Source: Salticus scenicus
Lineage: Eukaryota; Arthropoda; Arachnida; Araneae; Salticidae
Direction: 5' to 3'
DNA length: 64,000 nt
NCBI GenBank assembly: GCA_963930645.1
Contig: OZ005650.1
Coordinates: forward strand, 229,730,188-229,794,187
A program made the position numbers and the translations under genes. A model generated the notes under the pieces. The model searched no databases. It worked only from the letters and a program-made list of their open reading frames with translations, and was not told the origin of the DNA. Positions 44,129 to 56,125 of this stretch are shown here, one piece after another (within the stretch, counting starts at the first letter, position 1; the number at the start of each line of letters is the position of its first letter).

Positions 44129-46224
44129 GTGAGTGACACACCAGATTATTTTAATTAAAAAAGAAGTCTTCCTGAACTAGGGTTTTAATTCTTGAAGAAG
44201 GGAACTAATTTGTAAACGAGGGTACTCTTTCTTCAGCTGTTAAAACTTTTCACGCATTTTTATACACCGCTAATGTTTAAAGTAAATGACAAAACTAACT
44301 ATGAAGTAAGCAATTTTAGAAAATAATTAGTCGTTAAATGAAGGCGATTGTATAAATTTTGGATACTTTTAGAGAATTTTTCAACTTGTTTTAGTGTCTG
44401 TTACTAGTTTTAAAGACTATCGCAAAAAATACTATTTAACAGCTTAATTAACTCTTTCTTTACTTGACTTTACACCGATGGTCGTTAATCGTAGCAGCTT
44501 TTATACTAATAGTTTTTTTCTCCAAAGAGCATTAAATGCATTATTATTGCAACCGCAAAAATTCAGCAGTTAGAATCTTTCTGTTGTAGTAATGCACACT
44601 TTTGAAAAGAAAAAAATCTGGATAAAGTTAGTAGTTGCAAAATTATATTTACTTAATACGTTAAAATAAAAAAAGTGCAGATATTTGTCAGGGATTGAAG
44701 TCAAGTGATCTGTGAAAAAAAATGATAATTTCAAGCGGCGCACTTCAATTGTAGTGCGTCAGTTGAATTGTTTTATATAAATTAAGTCTTAATTAGTAAA
44801 TAGTATTTTACTCAAATGCTTGGGTGATCTTATAAATGCTTAGTCTTGAGAATACCAGTCTCACTTTTCAATTTTTGTAAGCTGATAATGTAGTCTTTTG
44901 GTCTTCTGTATTCTTTAGATTTTTTTATGGCGAATTTGGAGTTTTTTTTTTTTTTTTTTAATTTCTATCCTTTTACTGAAGTTTTATCTTAGATCCTTCT
45001 TTAGTTGTTACTTTTTCTTTTATTTTTCTTCTCTATTGGGCAATTTTTGTTTTTCTCGTTGCGCTAATACATTTTTCTTTTTAAGTTCTGCTTTGACTAT
45101 CTTCACGTTTAATATATATATATATTGTTTGTTTGTTTCGTTACCTTTAGGATCTTTCTGCTACTCTTTTGAAATGATAAAACATAAAATACAGTTTCTC
45201 ACTTCTTTTTCTGGTTTTGATGAGATTGAGATCGTGACCAGGTAAAACAAATCAGAAAAATCTTAAGACTAAATTATCTTATATTTGCTTTAATATTCTA
45301 AGTAAAACGAATCTTAAATGCCTAGTTCTACATATCAGATGACTTTTTAAAGTTGCTATAAACAGACTACTACAGAGAGCACTCAGTAATGGACACCCCT
45401 GGAAATGTTATGCATTATTACATAATAATAATAAAAAAAAACATTAAATTAGTTCTACACAAATAAAATACTTCCAGTATGAATTTCAAACATACATGTG
45501 AATTCCTTTGTAACAAAATGAACGGAAACAATTGAAAATTTATTTAAAATTAAAAAACACAGCGAAATTTGACAAAACTGTATGCATACGGAAAATAAAT
45601 TAATTTGTTGTAAAATGAAAGTTACTACTCATCATTAACACTTAAAAGCTATACCTGCAAGGATAAATTTAAAAGGAAATTGGTTGGTATTCAATTATAA
45701 CTTTTCAAGAATCAATATTTTTCTAAAAATCTACTACTGAAGCAATTAAAAGCAGTTCTCTTACATCATATATTTTGATGACCAGATGCTTTTAATCACA
45801 TAAGAGGATTAAATTATAATTAAAATATTGGTAGGATAATAAGTTTCGAATACCACGTTCAAATTCATCTTTCCTAATACAACTTCATTTTATATTTACG
45901 TGGCACTTATCTGCATGACAGAAATTAAGTAAATAGTCAAACACACAAAATTTAAACTATTATGCATTTAAAATTGTGAAGATCGTCATAATGCAACTTA
46001 TTTATTTATTTAATTTTCAAAAGACAAAATAAGCACATTTAAACTTTTATGCATATAAATGCATGTGAAATATTTATAAAGCTTATATTAATATGTAAAA
46101 TTAGTAAATTAATACATTAATAAAATTAAATTTGCGTCTTATAATTATTTTTAAATGATCAAAAATAAAATTCTAAGTAACATTTCGATAGTTTGAATTT
46201 TTGAGAATAAAATGTAAAGGAATA
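44129..46224. other. AT-rich intergenic DNA
   Basis: Contains a T-run near 44942-44960, a (TA)n tract near 45112-45125 and a TTTG repeat near 45127. No coding or mobile-element signal beyond low-complexity frames. Confidence 0.6.
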
Positions 46225-46371
46225 TATAAAAAAATCTTCGGTGACTCTACTCAATGTTCCAAACATTAAGTAATTAATGGGTGTAGAAATAAATTAATGC
46301 AAGAGAAGTCGTTAAATAAACAAAATAGAAAAGAAAAGTAGGGTGATTTGAGTATTTTTATCCATGTAGTA

Positions 46372-47455
46372 CACTGTAAATACAAGTGTCTGAAATTCAG
46401 ACAAAATTGTGTCTGAAACGGGTGTTCAATTTTAAGATGCTAAAAAGTGTCTTAAAAGGCACATCGTTTCACACTCGAAACGTCTGAAATTCCGCCATCT
46501 TTGATCCTGTCTGAAGTGAATATTTTTCATAAATAAAATGATGCGTTTTATACTGTTTACCTGTGAGAAACAGATTTTAGAATCTCCTAGAGCATAGAAT
46601 ATATATATTAATAATTTTTACAATAATAGTCCCCGGCGGGAATCGAACTGACAACCTATGGATTCAAAGTCGAGTGTCTTCCCAATCAAGCCATCAGTGC
46701 TCACGCTGTACTCTGCTTGTACTCTGCTTGCACTCTAGTATCCGTAAAACAAATTCAAGTTTTATGTCTTTGCAATAAAACTGTTCATAAGAAGTAAAGC
46801 TTAATACATATTATCTTAAATTTCATGTGTAGAGGTTTAGAGTTTTTTTTTTTTTTTTGTAAAATGCGTATTAAATATGAAAAAATAGTAGCCTATGGAT
46901 TTTAAACGATTTTTTTTTTTTTTTAACTGGTATTTGCAAGAAAACAAACTATATACATGAAACCAAAAAAAAATGCTCTTTTACATTTTGAAGTGTAGGG
47001 AAACATAAAATATTAAATAAGTTTTTTAAGTATTTTAAATAAGTTAACTACTTATATTACATAAAATAATGTCAAATTTATTTGTTTAAAAAAATGTTAA
47101 AACAGGATATGCATGCTGCTTAAAGTAGATTCCATATGGAAAATTTGTTAAGTAATACAAATGTCTGAATTTCTAAGTGTCTGAAATTTGTAATGTCTGA
47201 ATTTTTAAGTGCATAAATTGTAAAATGTCTGAAATTTTATGTGTCTGAAAATGTTATATGTCTTAATTACAGACATATCGACCTTATTCAGACACTTATC
47301 TGAGCTCATTTATAAAAAAGACACTTACGTGTCTTAATTTAAGACAGCACATGCGTCTGAAATTTTGCATGTGTAAGTGTTTCAGACATTTATGTGTCTG
47401 AATTGACATTTCAGAGACACTTCTGTCTGAATTTAAGACGTTTCTATTTACAGTG
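46372..47455. mobile_element. TA-flanked TIR element with TGTCTGAAATT motif clusters
   Basis: The ends are inverted: CACTGTAAATACAAGTGTCT on the left and, reverse-complemented, CACTGTAAATAGAAACGTCT on the right, followed by AAATTCAGACA in both. TA flanks both sides (46370-46371, 47456-47457). The R3 copy at 31872 shows an uninterrupted version of the site (TACTAGTA...CGATGTTTTATTTAACGC). Both sub-terminal regions are packed with TGTCTGAA and its complement TTCAGACA. No transposase. Confidence 0.75.
46625..46706 (-). repeat. tRNA-like sequence, probable SINE head
   Basis: On the minus strand TGGCTTGATTGGG (A-box-like), GACTTTGAATC (anticodon arm-like, with TTG where an anticodon would be) and AGTTCGATTCCC (B-box) are spaced as in a tRNA. 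The acceptor and T stems do not pair, so it is not a working tRNA gene. It lies inside the TIR element at 46372-47455. Confidence 0.5.
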
Positions 47456-47889
47456 TATGTTGTTTAATTTAACGCTATTGCGCTTCAAATAATTTGAGTC
47501 CGTAGATCACAATGATAAAGAATGTTTCCTTGTGTTCCTGTAAAATTCTGCAATTGCTAGATTCTCCAAAATCTATTATAGTTTGTGTAGCGTGATCTAT
47601 AATATATATATATATATATTTTTAGTTCAATAGACTAAGGCGTTTAGACGCTATCACACTTTAAATAATTTGAGCCATTTGCCATAATGATAAAGAATTT
47701 TTCTTTGTGTTCCTGTAAAAAACCTTTAAGTGCTAGATTCAGCAAAATTTGTCAATTCGTGTGACGGTGATCTTCAACACGTATATAAAATTTCAGTACA
47801 ATCGAATAAGGCGATTAGAAGCTATCTCCCATTAAATAATTTGAGCCTATAGGCCATAATGATAAAGAAATTTTGTTTGTGTACCCGTG

Positions 47890-47923
<34 letters not shown>

Positions 47924-48195
47924 ACTTACTAAAACCAATAGGTTTGTGCTACGTTAACCTATAACATACGTAACAATATTCGGCTCATTTGAGTAAAACG
48001 TTCAGCGTTATCATGTTTATTCGCGCACATACGGAGGCATACACATACTTAAGTAAAACACTGATACATATATCCATATATCACAGTAAAATAAAAACTC
48101 AGGAGACCTCAAAGCGTATAAATACACCAGCATTTTAAAATGAAATTTTTTCATGGCTACAATACTTTTCTTAGATATGTGTGTTCGGAAAATAA

Positions 48196-48955
48196 TAATT
48201 GATGATAAATAATTTTCGTTGTAATAAAAGCAAAATATTTATTCTATATTTTTCTTGGTCTGCTAGACATAGAAACTTTATACGGAACACACCGGTTCAT
48301 ATTAAAAATAAAACATAATATTACATTGTAGTTTTGACCTGATCAGGATATTTTCATTATTTTAAGGGAAAAAAAGTGTATTTTCCCCTTTGTGGTTTCG
48401 TACTTTTAAATATTTTTGTCTGTTTTTTAAATAAAAGTCTTTTCGAAATTTGAAATATCACATCCCTCTGCAATCTAGCTTGCAAATATATTCTCATATT
48501 TCTTAACATCTATATTACATTATTACTAACGTTAGAATATTCTTTGTTAATGTTTATAAAATTTACAGTTCCTTGGAATCAACACGGAAAGATTTCTGAT
48601 AGATTTTGGACAATGAAAGGTATTTTTGTATGTGTATTTTATGCATGCTAAAGTGTCATAAACAAAATTCAAAGAAATTACATTCTATTGCAGTGCGGCA
48701 TATTTGTCATTGCTCAACGCAATTTTCAGTAAAAATATTTAATACATTTTTAATATATCATGGAAGACATAAATAATTATAATATATTATGATTTATGGA
48801 AATAATTCCTTAAAGAGCGTTTTAATGATTTTAAAAGAGTTCGAATTTAATATGTACTTATTAAATATATGTACTTATTATATATATATAATGTATTTTG
48901 CTTTAATATTTTTATAAAGAATTTTTTCGTTTCGTTATGCTTTTAATTTAAATCA
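48196..48955. other. AT-rich DNA, no feature seen
   Basis: Only short A/T tracts, including (TA)n near 48880. No open frames of interest. Confidence 0.55.
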
Positions 48956-50250
48956 CTATTGATACATTTTGCCTACCTTTGGTACATTTATGGTATAATT
49001 GCCGAAACATCAGTGGGGGCTTCCATGTGGAGACTCCAAAAGATTTTGGATTCTGCGTGTCTGTATGTATGCGTGTCTGTGTGCATCCGTGATAGCTGCC
49101 GCAAAAATGGTTCGATTGACTTTTAAATTCGTACACAGTTTCATGAGCCACACGGAAGTAGCTGTATAGTTTTGGGTGTATATTCTATCTGTGGATCGTG
49201 TTAAGGGACACACCAAATTTTTTCTTATCTTTACATCGAATGGACAAAATTTATGTGTGCTGAGATAGCGGACTCAAATGTCCCCCGATTGACATGCAAA
49301 TTGGTACACATGTTCAAGCTCTGTATAGAAATAGCTGTATAGTTTTTGGTGTGTACATTGTTTATGCTCCATGTACAGGGACACACCAAAGTATTTCTTA
49401 TCTTTACAACCTATAGGCAGAATTTGGTAACACATTTGTAACACATTTTAACGTGGTTACACTGCCGTCAACGAATTGGAATTAACATACATAATTAAAA
49501 TGGTAAAAGCATGTTTTTGTTTTCAGAAAAATGTGTGTTTAGAGTTAATAATTAATGTACAGGACCTTACAAAAGTGTTCCGACAATGTCGCATAATCGT
49601 CCAAAATATGTAAAATTTCGAACAATTTTTCATGAGCTACATAAAATAAGTCATAAAGCTTTTACTGGTATATAATGTTTATACCTCGTTTAAGGGGATA
49701 CAATAGAATTTCGTTACTCTAGTGTCTACGGGCAGATTTTTATTTTTAACGCGTTTCAGCAGCATTCAACATAATGCAATTAACATGTATTATAAAGATG
49801 CTTAAAAACATATTTTCTCTAGGAAGAAGGTACGTATAGTCCAAATAATTTATTTACAGGACATTCCGGTGAAATTCTGCAATCCTCCAAATGCTGTCAA
49901 GTTTTGTTCAAATAATTATGAGTACAATGAATTAGTTGTACACTTTATATTGGTGTATATAGTGGTTGTGGCTCGTGCACAGGGGCACTCAAAAGAATTT
50001 CATACCATTTTGGTCTATAGACGGTATTTCTTATAAGTGCATTTTAACCTGGTTACACTCAATTAAACATAATGAAAGAAATGTATGTTATTAGAATGTT
50101 TAAAAGCATGAATTTTGTAGAAAATGGTAAGCATAGAATTTATTATTAGTTTACTGGGCTGTACAAAATATTTTTGATAAGTTTTCAATGATATGTCATC
50201 AGATTTGGTACACGTATTTATGAATTACAAGGAAATGACACAAGGCTATG
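48956..50250 (-). mobile_element. Tandem-repeat element with GT-rich tract (E8)
   Basis: Irregular units of about 170-320 bp recur, marked by ACAGGGACACACCAAA and its variants at about 49205, 49377, 49694 and 49981, and by CACATTTTAACGTGGTTACACT at 49445 and 50040. A GTGTCTGTATGTATGCGTGT tract lies at 49057. Read on the minus strand the order (tandem units, CA-rich tract, end) resembles the other hairpin-ended elements, but no terminal repeats were confirmed. Confidence 0.5.
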
Positions 50251-50259
50251 AGCCAAAAG

Positions 50260-51415
50260 GTTATGTACACTTGCTTTCGAAAGTGTGCGTACAGATGATA
50301 ATCTTCCGTGTTCGTGCAACATTAACTAAATAAATGGAGTCTTTCTGAATCAATCCAACTTTAATGGATTCCTCTAACGTTGTAAATTCAAATAACACAA
50401 ACAGTAATTTCCTTATCGTTACATAAAATAATACAAATATTTATAACTTAAGAACGCCTCAAATCGTCTACATTAAAAGTCTGTGTACACTGGAATTTTT
50501 TTTACGATAATAGATTGTAACTAAAAGTTAATACCTTGTAATGTGTCCTTTACTTTTTGTAACCTCTCTCAACCTATTTGGCATGGATTCAACTAACGTG
50601 ATGTCTTTTTTGTGGTTATTTTGTTCCACTCTTCAACTATGGCAGATTTGAGCATTTATTTGGATGTTATTTCGTGCTCTTTGACTTTCCGTAAAAGACT
50701 TTGACTTTGTGTAAATCACACAAATGCTCTAATGGGTTTAGGGCTTGGGATTGGGGTGGTGTACGGAGTTGTATTTGGCACACGGTAGAGCAGTAATAAC
50801 CTCACAACAGTCGTTGTTCTGTTGAAAGTAAAGACCATCACTCATCCCAAGCTTCTCGCCACCTGCCTTGAAATTTCCCTTTAATACATTCACGTAATCA
50901 ATTTTGTTCATTAGTGATTGAATAAATTCCAGATTACCAACACCTCTATTGCCTATACACTCGCAAATCATAACGCCCCCTCCTCCATGCTTGACATTCG
51001 GAAAAAGATTCTCTCTCTCTAGCTCTGTACAGTTTCCACCGGACATATTTTCTCCCTTCGATGCTGAAAATGCAAAATTTACATACATATGAAAATATTA
51101 CCCTTAAAAAAAAAAAAAACATGTGTCTTATTAAGGTGTTCTTTTGCAAAAGCCATTCTCTTAATTCTGTTCACTCGAGACACGAATGTCTTCTTCCGTG
51201 CAACTCGGCCATGATAATTATCCTTTTTCAGTTCTCTTCGAATTGTAATCAAATTGACATTTTTTTTCGAATCTCAGCAAAACTTTTAGTTATTTGTGAA
51301 GCTGATATTCTTGGATTTATTTTTACAGAGCTTATTACAATGAGGGATTCTCGGGGGTGACAGTTAAGACGGGCAGACGGATTTTACCTTTGACTTTAAA
51401 AGATCAGTTGATTTG

Positions 51416-51447
<32 letters not shown>

Positions 51448-51580
51448 GTTTAAATCAAGTAAGCTTTGAAGAATCACCGAGAGATATGCTGATTTTCTCA
51501 AGCGAGATTGCAATAGTAATTTTAGCACGAATACGTAAAATGATCGTCTGTACGCGGAGTTTCGGCGGTAACAGTATACA
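50260..51580 (-). mobile_element. Decayed Tc1-like transposon
   Basis: The ends share an inverted segment: GCGTACAGATGATAAT on the left (about 50287) and, reverse-complemented, GCGTACAGACGATCAT on the right (about 51560). The interior carries a recognisable but broken transposase on the minus strand. Outer boundaries are approximate. Confidence 0.6.
50535..51350 (-). pseudogene. Tc1-like transposase remnant
   Basis: In minus-strand order the translations show the DNA-binding region (TIRRELKKDNYHGRVARKK, then RIKRMAFAKEH) at about 51270-51120. The catalytic core follows (NLFPNVKHGGGGVMI, VGNLEFIQSLMNKIDYVNVL, GLYFQQNND) at about 51000-50790, then SQALNPLEHL and VEEWNKI, and the C-terminus (SMPNRLREVTKSKGH) near 50550. 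The usual DxDPKHTA box reads QQNND, losing the catalytic aspartate, and several stops and shifts break the frame. Dead copy of a DD34E family. Confidence 0.85.
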
Positions 51581-51589
51581 GATAGATAT

Positions 51590-52220
51590 AGAGAGACAAA
51601 TACAACGGGGGTTTGAGGGAGGAAGCAGCCTCCTTAGAAACATATCTGGTTATTTATTGAGTTAATTATATATATTAATTAATATGAAACAAAACAAATG
51701 ATCTGCTGAATATTGAGTGCTGCAAATAGGACATTGAGACTCCTGATTTGCAGATCCACTAGTTTAATGCAATACTGTCACAATTTAGGCAGGTTCTTAT
51801 ACGACAGTACTACACTATACAATACATTGAGGAGACAAAATAGTGTATAATAAGTTAAATAATGAATACATATATTCTAAAATAAATCTACTGTATGAGG
51901 AAATCCATAAATATTAAAATATATTTATCAGATAAATAAAATTGTAGTAATTTTTGGGGTTGTAGGTGCATGCAGAACAATATAGTGCGTTGGTGTTGGT
52001 GCTTAGGATTGAGATTTATTGACTACACTTTGGGTCCTAAACCTGGATGAAATGCCATCCGTGGAGGTCTTTCTATAGGGACTTACCTTGTATGGGCACG
52101 AAAAAAAAATATATATATATATAATTGTAAATAATAATAAATAATAAATAATAAATATAATATTAAATAAATATAATAATAAACAATATAATTGTAATAT
52201 ATATATATATATATATATAT
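51590..52220. other. AT-rich spacer with (TA)n and AAT tracts
   Basis: (TA)n at 52109-52123 and 52198-52220, AAT repeats at 52130-52180. No genes. Confidence 0.6.
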
Positions 52221-53470
52221 ACTAGCAGACCCGGCCACGCGTTGCTGTGGCTATGTTATACGTTGAATTATAATGTAGTAAAATATTCAATATATTAAAA
52301 TTATTATTTACGAATAAAGACCATCCTTGATAACATCCTTGATCTTAGCAGACTTAGCCCGCTTCCCTGGTCCCTATTTTTAAATGATTCACTATAATTA
52401 AAGAATTCTCAAAATTGCATTAATTTTTAACATGTGAAAAAAAAAGAGAAAAAAAAAATCTGATCGGGAAAAATGTTCGACACTCATAATGAATCCATAT
52501 ATTATCGAAAGGAAAATGATATAAAATACAAAAAAATCTTCTCTCATTGGTGGAATAATCTGTTCGGACCCCCACTGCCTGCGGCAGTGTATACCTGCGC
52601 AAACCATGCGCACCGTTTCTTCATCCACCGTTCCCGCCCTTCTTAATAACTCTATACTTTCGAAAATATCCGCAATCGATTTATCGGGCCTTAAAACTTA
52701 ATAATACTAATTTTCAAAGTTCTAACTCTTATTTCTATTATTTTGCCCCTTTGCCCTCCCCCCTCCCACTATTCTAAATAATTTTACAAATTCGAAAATA
52801 TCTACAGTTTATTTGTAGGTGTCAAAAACCTGTATGCACCAATTTGAACGATCTAACTATATTTTTATTTTTTGCCCCTCTGCCCCCCTTCCCGCCCCTC
52901 CTAATAAATTTACAAATTCGAAAATATCCGCAATCGATTTGTTGGTATCAAAAATTCTATGCACCAATTCTGAATGATCTAACTCCATTTTTATATTTTG
53001 CTCCTCTGCCCCCCCCCCCTTTCCCGCTCCTCTTAATAATTTTACAAATTCGAAAATATCTGCAATCGATTTGTACGTATCAAAAACTTCTATGTACCAA
53101 TTTTTAGCGATGTAACTCTATTTTTATTTTTTTGCCCCTCCGCCCCCTTACCCGCCCCTCCTAATAACTTTACACTTTCGAAAATATCCTCATTCGATTT
53201 GCAGGCCTCTAAAACCTCTCTATACCAATTTTGAACAGTCTATTTGCATTTCTATTTTTTTTTTTTTTTGGTTGTTGTTGTTTGTTTGTTTGTTTGTGAA
53301 ATCACGTTTTGGCCCCTCCCCCCCCCTTTTGGGAGGCGAATTTTGCAATAAAAACTATCCTATCTCTCAAGTTGGACCAAATTGCACACAGTGTCCAAAT
53401 TTCATTAAAATCGGCTCATTAGTTTAGGAGTTCATCGCGGACAAACATAATAAATTTTATATATAAAGAT
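52221..53470 (+). mobile_element. ACTAGCAGG-type minisatellite repeat (copy C)
   Basis: Head ACTAGCAGACCCGGCCACGC, with a second, nested head at about 52346 (TTAGCAGACTTAGCCCGCTT). The phrase CCACTGCCTGCGGCAGTG parallels CACTGCCTTCGGCAC of copy A. Five tandem units follow, then TCAAGTTGGACCAAATTGC, ATCGCGGACAAACATAATAA and a TATATATAAAGAT end. Non-coding: the frames are the C-rich minisatellite. Confidence 0.7.
52628..53255. repeat. Tandem minisatellite, about 127-bp units
   Basis: Five units, each with TTCGAAAATATCYGCAATCGAT, TATGCACCAATTTTGAA-like text and a pyrimidine block of the type TTGCCCCTCTGCCCCCCTTC. Spacing is about 124-131 bases. Confidence 0.9.
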
Positions 53471-53636
53471 ATATATATATATATATTATATTAAATTATA
53501 AAGTTTTGATCAATGAAGCACAAATAAGTAAAAAACAGGATTAATTTCACTGTATTATCTTCATTATAATATGAATTCAATTTACACTTCAGTCTAAGTA
53601 ACACGTGGCCGGCTATGCTAACACCAAAAATTTAAA

Positions 53637-53894
53637 AAGTGGAAATAATTGAATTATACGAAATTTATTAATAGGTTAAAAAGTTGAAGATTCTTTGTGT
53701 AGATGGCAGCACCAAATATATTTCAGTTTTCATTTCAACCCAGTCGAAAGGTATCGACATCTGTTAAGTGGAAATAATTGAATTATACGAAATTTATTAA
53801 TAGGTTAAAAAGTTGAAGATTCTTTGTATAGATGGCAGCACCAAATATATTTCAGCTTTCATTTCAACCCAGTCGAAAGGTATCGACATCTGTT
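53637..53894. repeat. 129-bp perfect-period tandem duplication
   Basis: 53637-53765 and 53766-53894 are nearly identical, starting AAGTGGAAATAATTGAATTA. Only about two base differences were seen (TGTGTAG/TGTATAG and AGTTTTC/AGCTTTC). The unit contains GATGGCAGCACC. Confidence 0.95.
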
Positions 53895-53984
53895 AGAATC
53901 ATTTGGAGTAACAGATAATTGTGACTGTCAAATAATAACAGACAAATAATTAGCAATAAATTAAAATTGCGACTATAATTTGAG

Positions 53985-54112
53985 ATTTAAACTATCCTAT
54001 CTCTCAAGTTGGATCGAACTGCACATGGTGTGCGAACTTTATTATAATCGGTTAAGTGGTTTAAGAGTCCATTGAGGACAAACATTGTGACACGAGATTT
54101 ATATATATTAAG
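53985..54112 (+). repeat. Tail fragment of a copy C relative
   Basis: ACTATCCTATCTCTCAAGTT and GAGGACAAACATTGTGACAC repeat the end of copy C with moderate divergence, and it also ends in a (TA)n tract. Confidence 0.7.
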
Positions 54113-54184
54113 ATATATATATATATATAACAAAACAATAACATTGGGAGTTTTCGGAGGTAAGATACTAAGTTCAATTATATT

Positions 54185-54770
54185 GTTGTGTACTCGGGGT
54201 TCATGAAATGTCTGTGAATTAAAGACGAATCTTGTAGAGGCTTAAGGGTTTATTTACAAAATATTCTTAAAGGTTACAGGTTTAACAACCAAGTATCAAC
54301 TTCAGTTTCACCAGAAAATACAGCATAATAATAGCTGACATCATCAAAGCCACACCGTAAACTGACTGTGTACATGGGGTTCGGGAGTTATCTGTGAATG
54401 AAAGACGAATCTTGTAAATACTTAATAGTTTATTTACAGAATATTTCAGAAGATTACAGGTTTGTTAACTAAATATCAACTTCAGTTTAATCAAAAAGCA
54501 CAGCTTAAATAAATGCTGACAACATCAACAGCAGCATAAACTGTACAATAGCACTAACACACAGCAATATGCTGCACATAATCAAGAGTAAGAGACTCAG
54601 TCAGGGAGCTGCCACAATAAGCCGCTTTGTGTGGAACTGATTTCAATAGACGGAACTGGATTCCTTTTATAGCCTCCTATTAATCCAGAATTTTCCAGTA
54701 ACTTCCGTAATAATCGAGTTAGAGCTTTAGATAATCGATATATCAATAGTAAGGATATTCACGCCAAACG
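54185..54770 (-). mobile_element. LTR-like unit with duplicated terminal segment
   Basis: On the minus strand there is a TATA box (GGCTATAAAAGG, about 54677-54666), then a leader, AAATAAAC as polyadenylation signal, and an end at CATGTACACA (54367). The terminal 182 bases are repeated in tandem at 54185-54366 (shared TGAAAGACGAATCTTGTA-like text). The upstream boundary, partner LTR and coding region were not found. Probably a solo LTR. Confidence 0.55.
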
Positions 54771-54779
54771 CTCCATAAA

Positions 54780-54985
54780 AGTCAGCAAGGAAAGCTAAAA
54801 TCGCGAGATTATTCGCCGAGGACATTTTCCGCTCTGAGAAAGCATTTTAACGGGTTTTTAAAGGAAAATGAGCTATTTTAACACCAAAGCAAGGAATACA
54901 GAAAACTATCATTTTATATCCTGGATAAGCCTCTTTGAATGAATTTACATAAGAATTACTTCTATTATTTACAAATTCGCAAGAT
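54780..54985. repeat. Dispersed repeat shared with 30535-30762
   Basis: Shares, in order, GCCGAGG/GCC, GTTTTTAAAGGAAAA, GCTATTTTAAC, CAGAAAACTA and AAGCCTCTTTGAA with the copy embedded in the 28-31 kb array. Confidence 0.65.
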
Positions 54986-54991
54986 TATAAA

Positions 54992-55030
<39 letters not shown>

Positions 55031-56084
55031 CGTGATATCAAATTATTGATGCTATTGCTATCACAACCATTCTTTTCCTAGAGTCACATTTCAAAATGCG
55101 TAAATCAGCTAAAATTTTACAGAATTGCCCTTAGTTAATTTGCATACATTATGAGCGTGAAAAAGTGCTTGTATATACTTATTTTTGGAAAATGATACTT
55201 TCATATTTTTAATACATAAAAACCATTGATCACGGCCTTATTTAGGAAAAAAAAAAGAGATAAAAAATATATATATTTTTATAAAATACAACATTATTTC
55301 CGTTATTTTGAAATTTATTATTGTTTTGCATAAATTATACTTGTAAGAATATCCATCGAATTCATGAAAATATTCCGCAATTATTGGAAAAATGATGAAA
55401 CCAAATAAACAGTGATTCACAAACAGTAAATACTAGCCAATCTTAAAGATATACTCTTTTTAAAAAATGCCACATTTAAATTCCTTCTGATATAAAAAAT
55501 GATAGTAATTTTTTTAACTATTAAAAAAGACATTTTACTCTAACATTGTCTATGAGAGCCATGATAATTGGATGAAATTGAGGTAATGCTAAATTAAATA
55601 ATCTGTAAACCTAGAAGTAAACGCTTTGAATTTTTTTTTCAGTTTATTTAAAATTTAAAATATATAGTTACATATTATTTTTGAAGGCATCTTTATTTTT
55701 ATGAAACATTATAGATTTTGCGTTATATCACTTTGAAAATAAATATGCGAAATGAAAACTCCTTTTAAGATTCGTTAATTTATTGATACATTAATTGACA
55801 AAATATTATTCTTGCAAGTTTATAATGAGCGAATTATAAACACATGAAACTAAAATATCTCATTAGGTGTAAAATAAATAGTTCTCTGGATATTTGAATT
55901 AACAGATAACTTTCATAAATAACAAATAATGAAAGCATCATATACTGAATTTTTATTTTTAACAAAAAAATCGTAAAATATAATTCTATCCATAATTAAA
56001 ATAACAAAAATTACTTTTTAAAAACATAGTTATCCATTGAGAGCCGAAATTGTTGTTACGATAAGCAACTTCTTTTTGTATCTA

Positions 56085-56125
<41 letters not shown>

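Larger units (their letters stand above)
46225..48195 (+). mobile_element. R3 tandem-repeat element, copy 2 (E2), interrupted
   Basis: The head (GTGACTCTACTC...CATTAAGTAATTAA) and tandem units (CATAATGATAAAGAATTTTT, GCGTTTAGACGCTATCAC at about 47640, diverged forms at 47813 and 47997) match copy 1 at 31872-32852. The tail has the ACTCAGGAGACCTCAAAGCG block and a degenerate terminal hairpin (TACTTTTCT...GTTCGGAAAAT). A 1.08-kb TIR element interrupts it at 46372-47455. A long A-run lies at 47889-47920. Confidence 0.7.

Noticed and set aside
46625..46706. Functional tRNA gene (A-box, anticodon-like loop, B-box)
   Set aside because: Acceptor and T stems do not pair; it lies inside a mobile element. 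Kept only as a tRNA-like SINE head.
51061..51360. 99-codon plus-strand frame
   Set aside because: Antisense shadow of the Tc1 transposase remnant.
52844..53107. Plus-strand frame with a repeated motif
   Set aside because: It is the approximately 127-bp C-rich minisatellite of repeat copy C.
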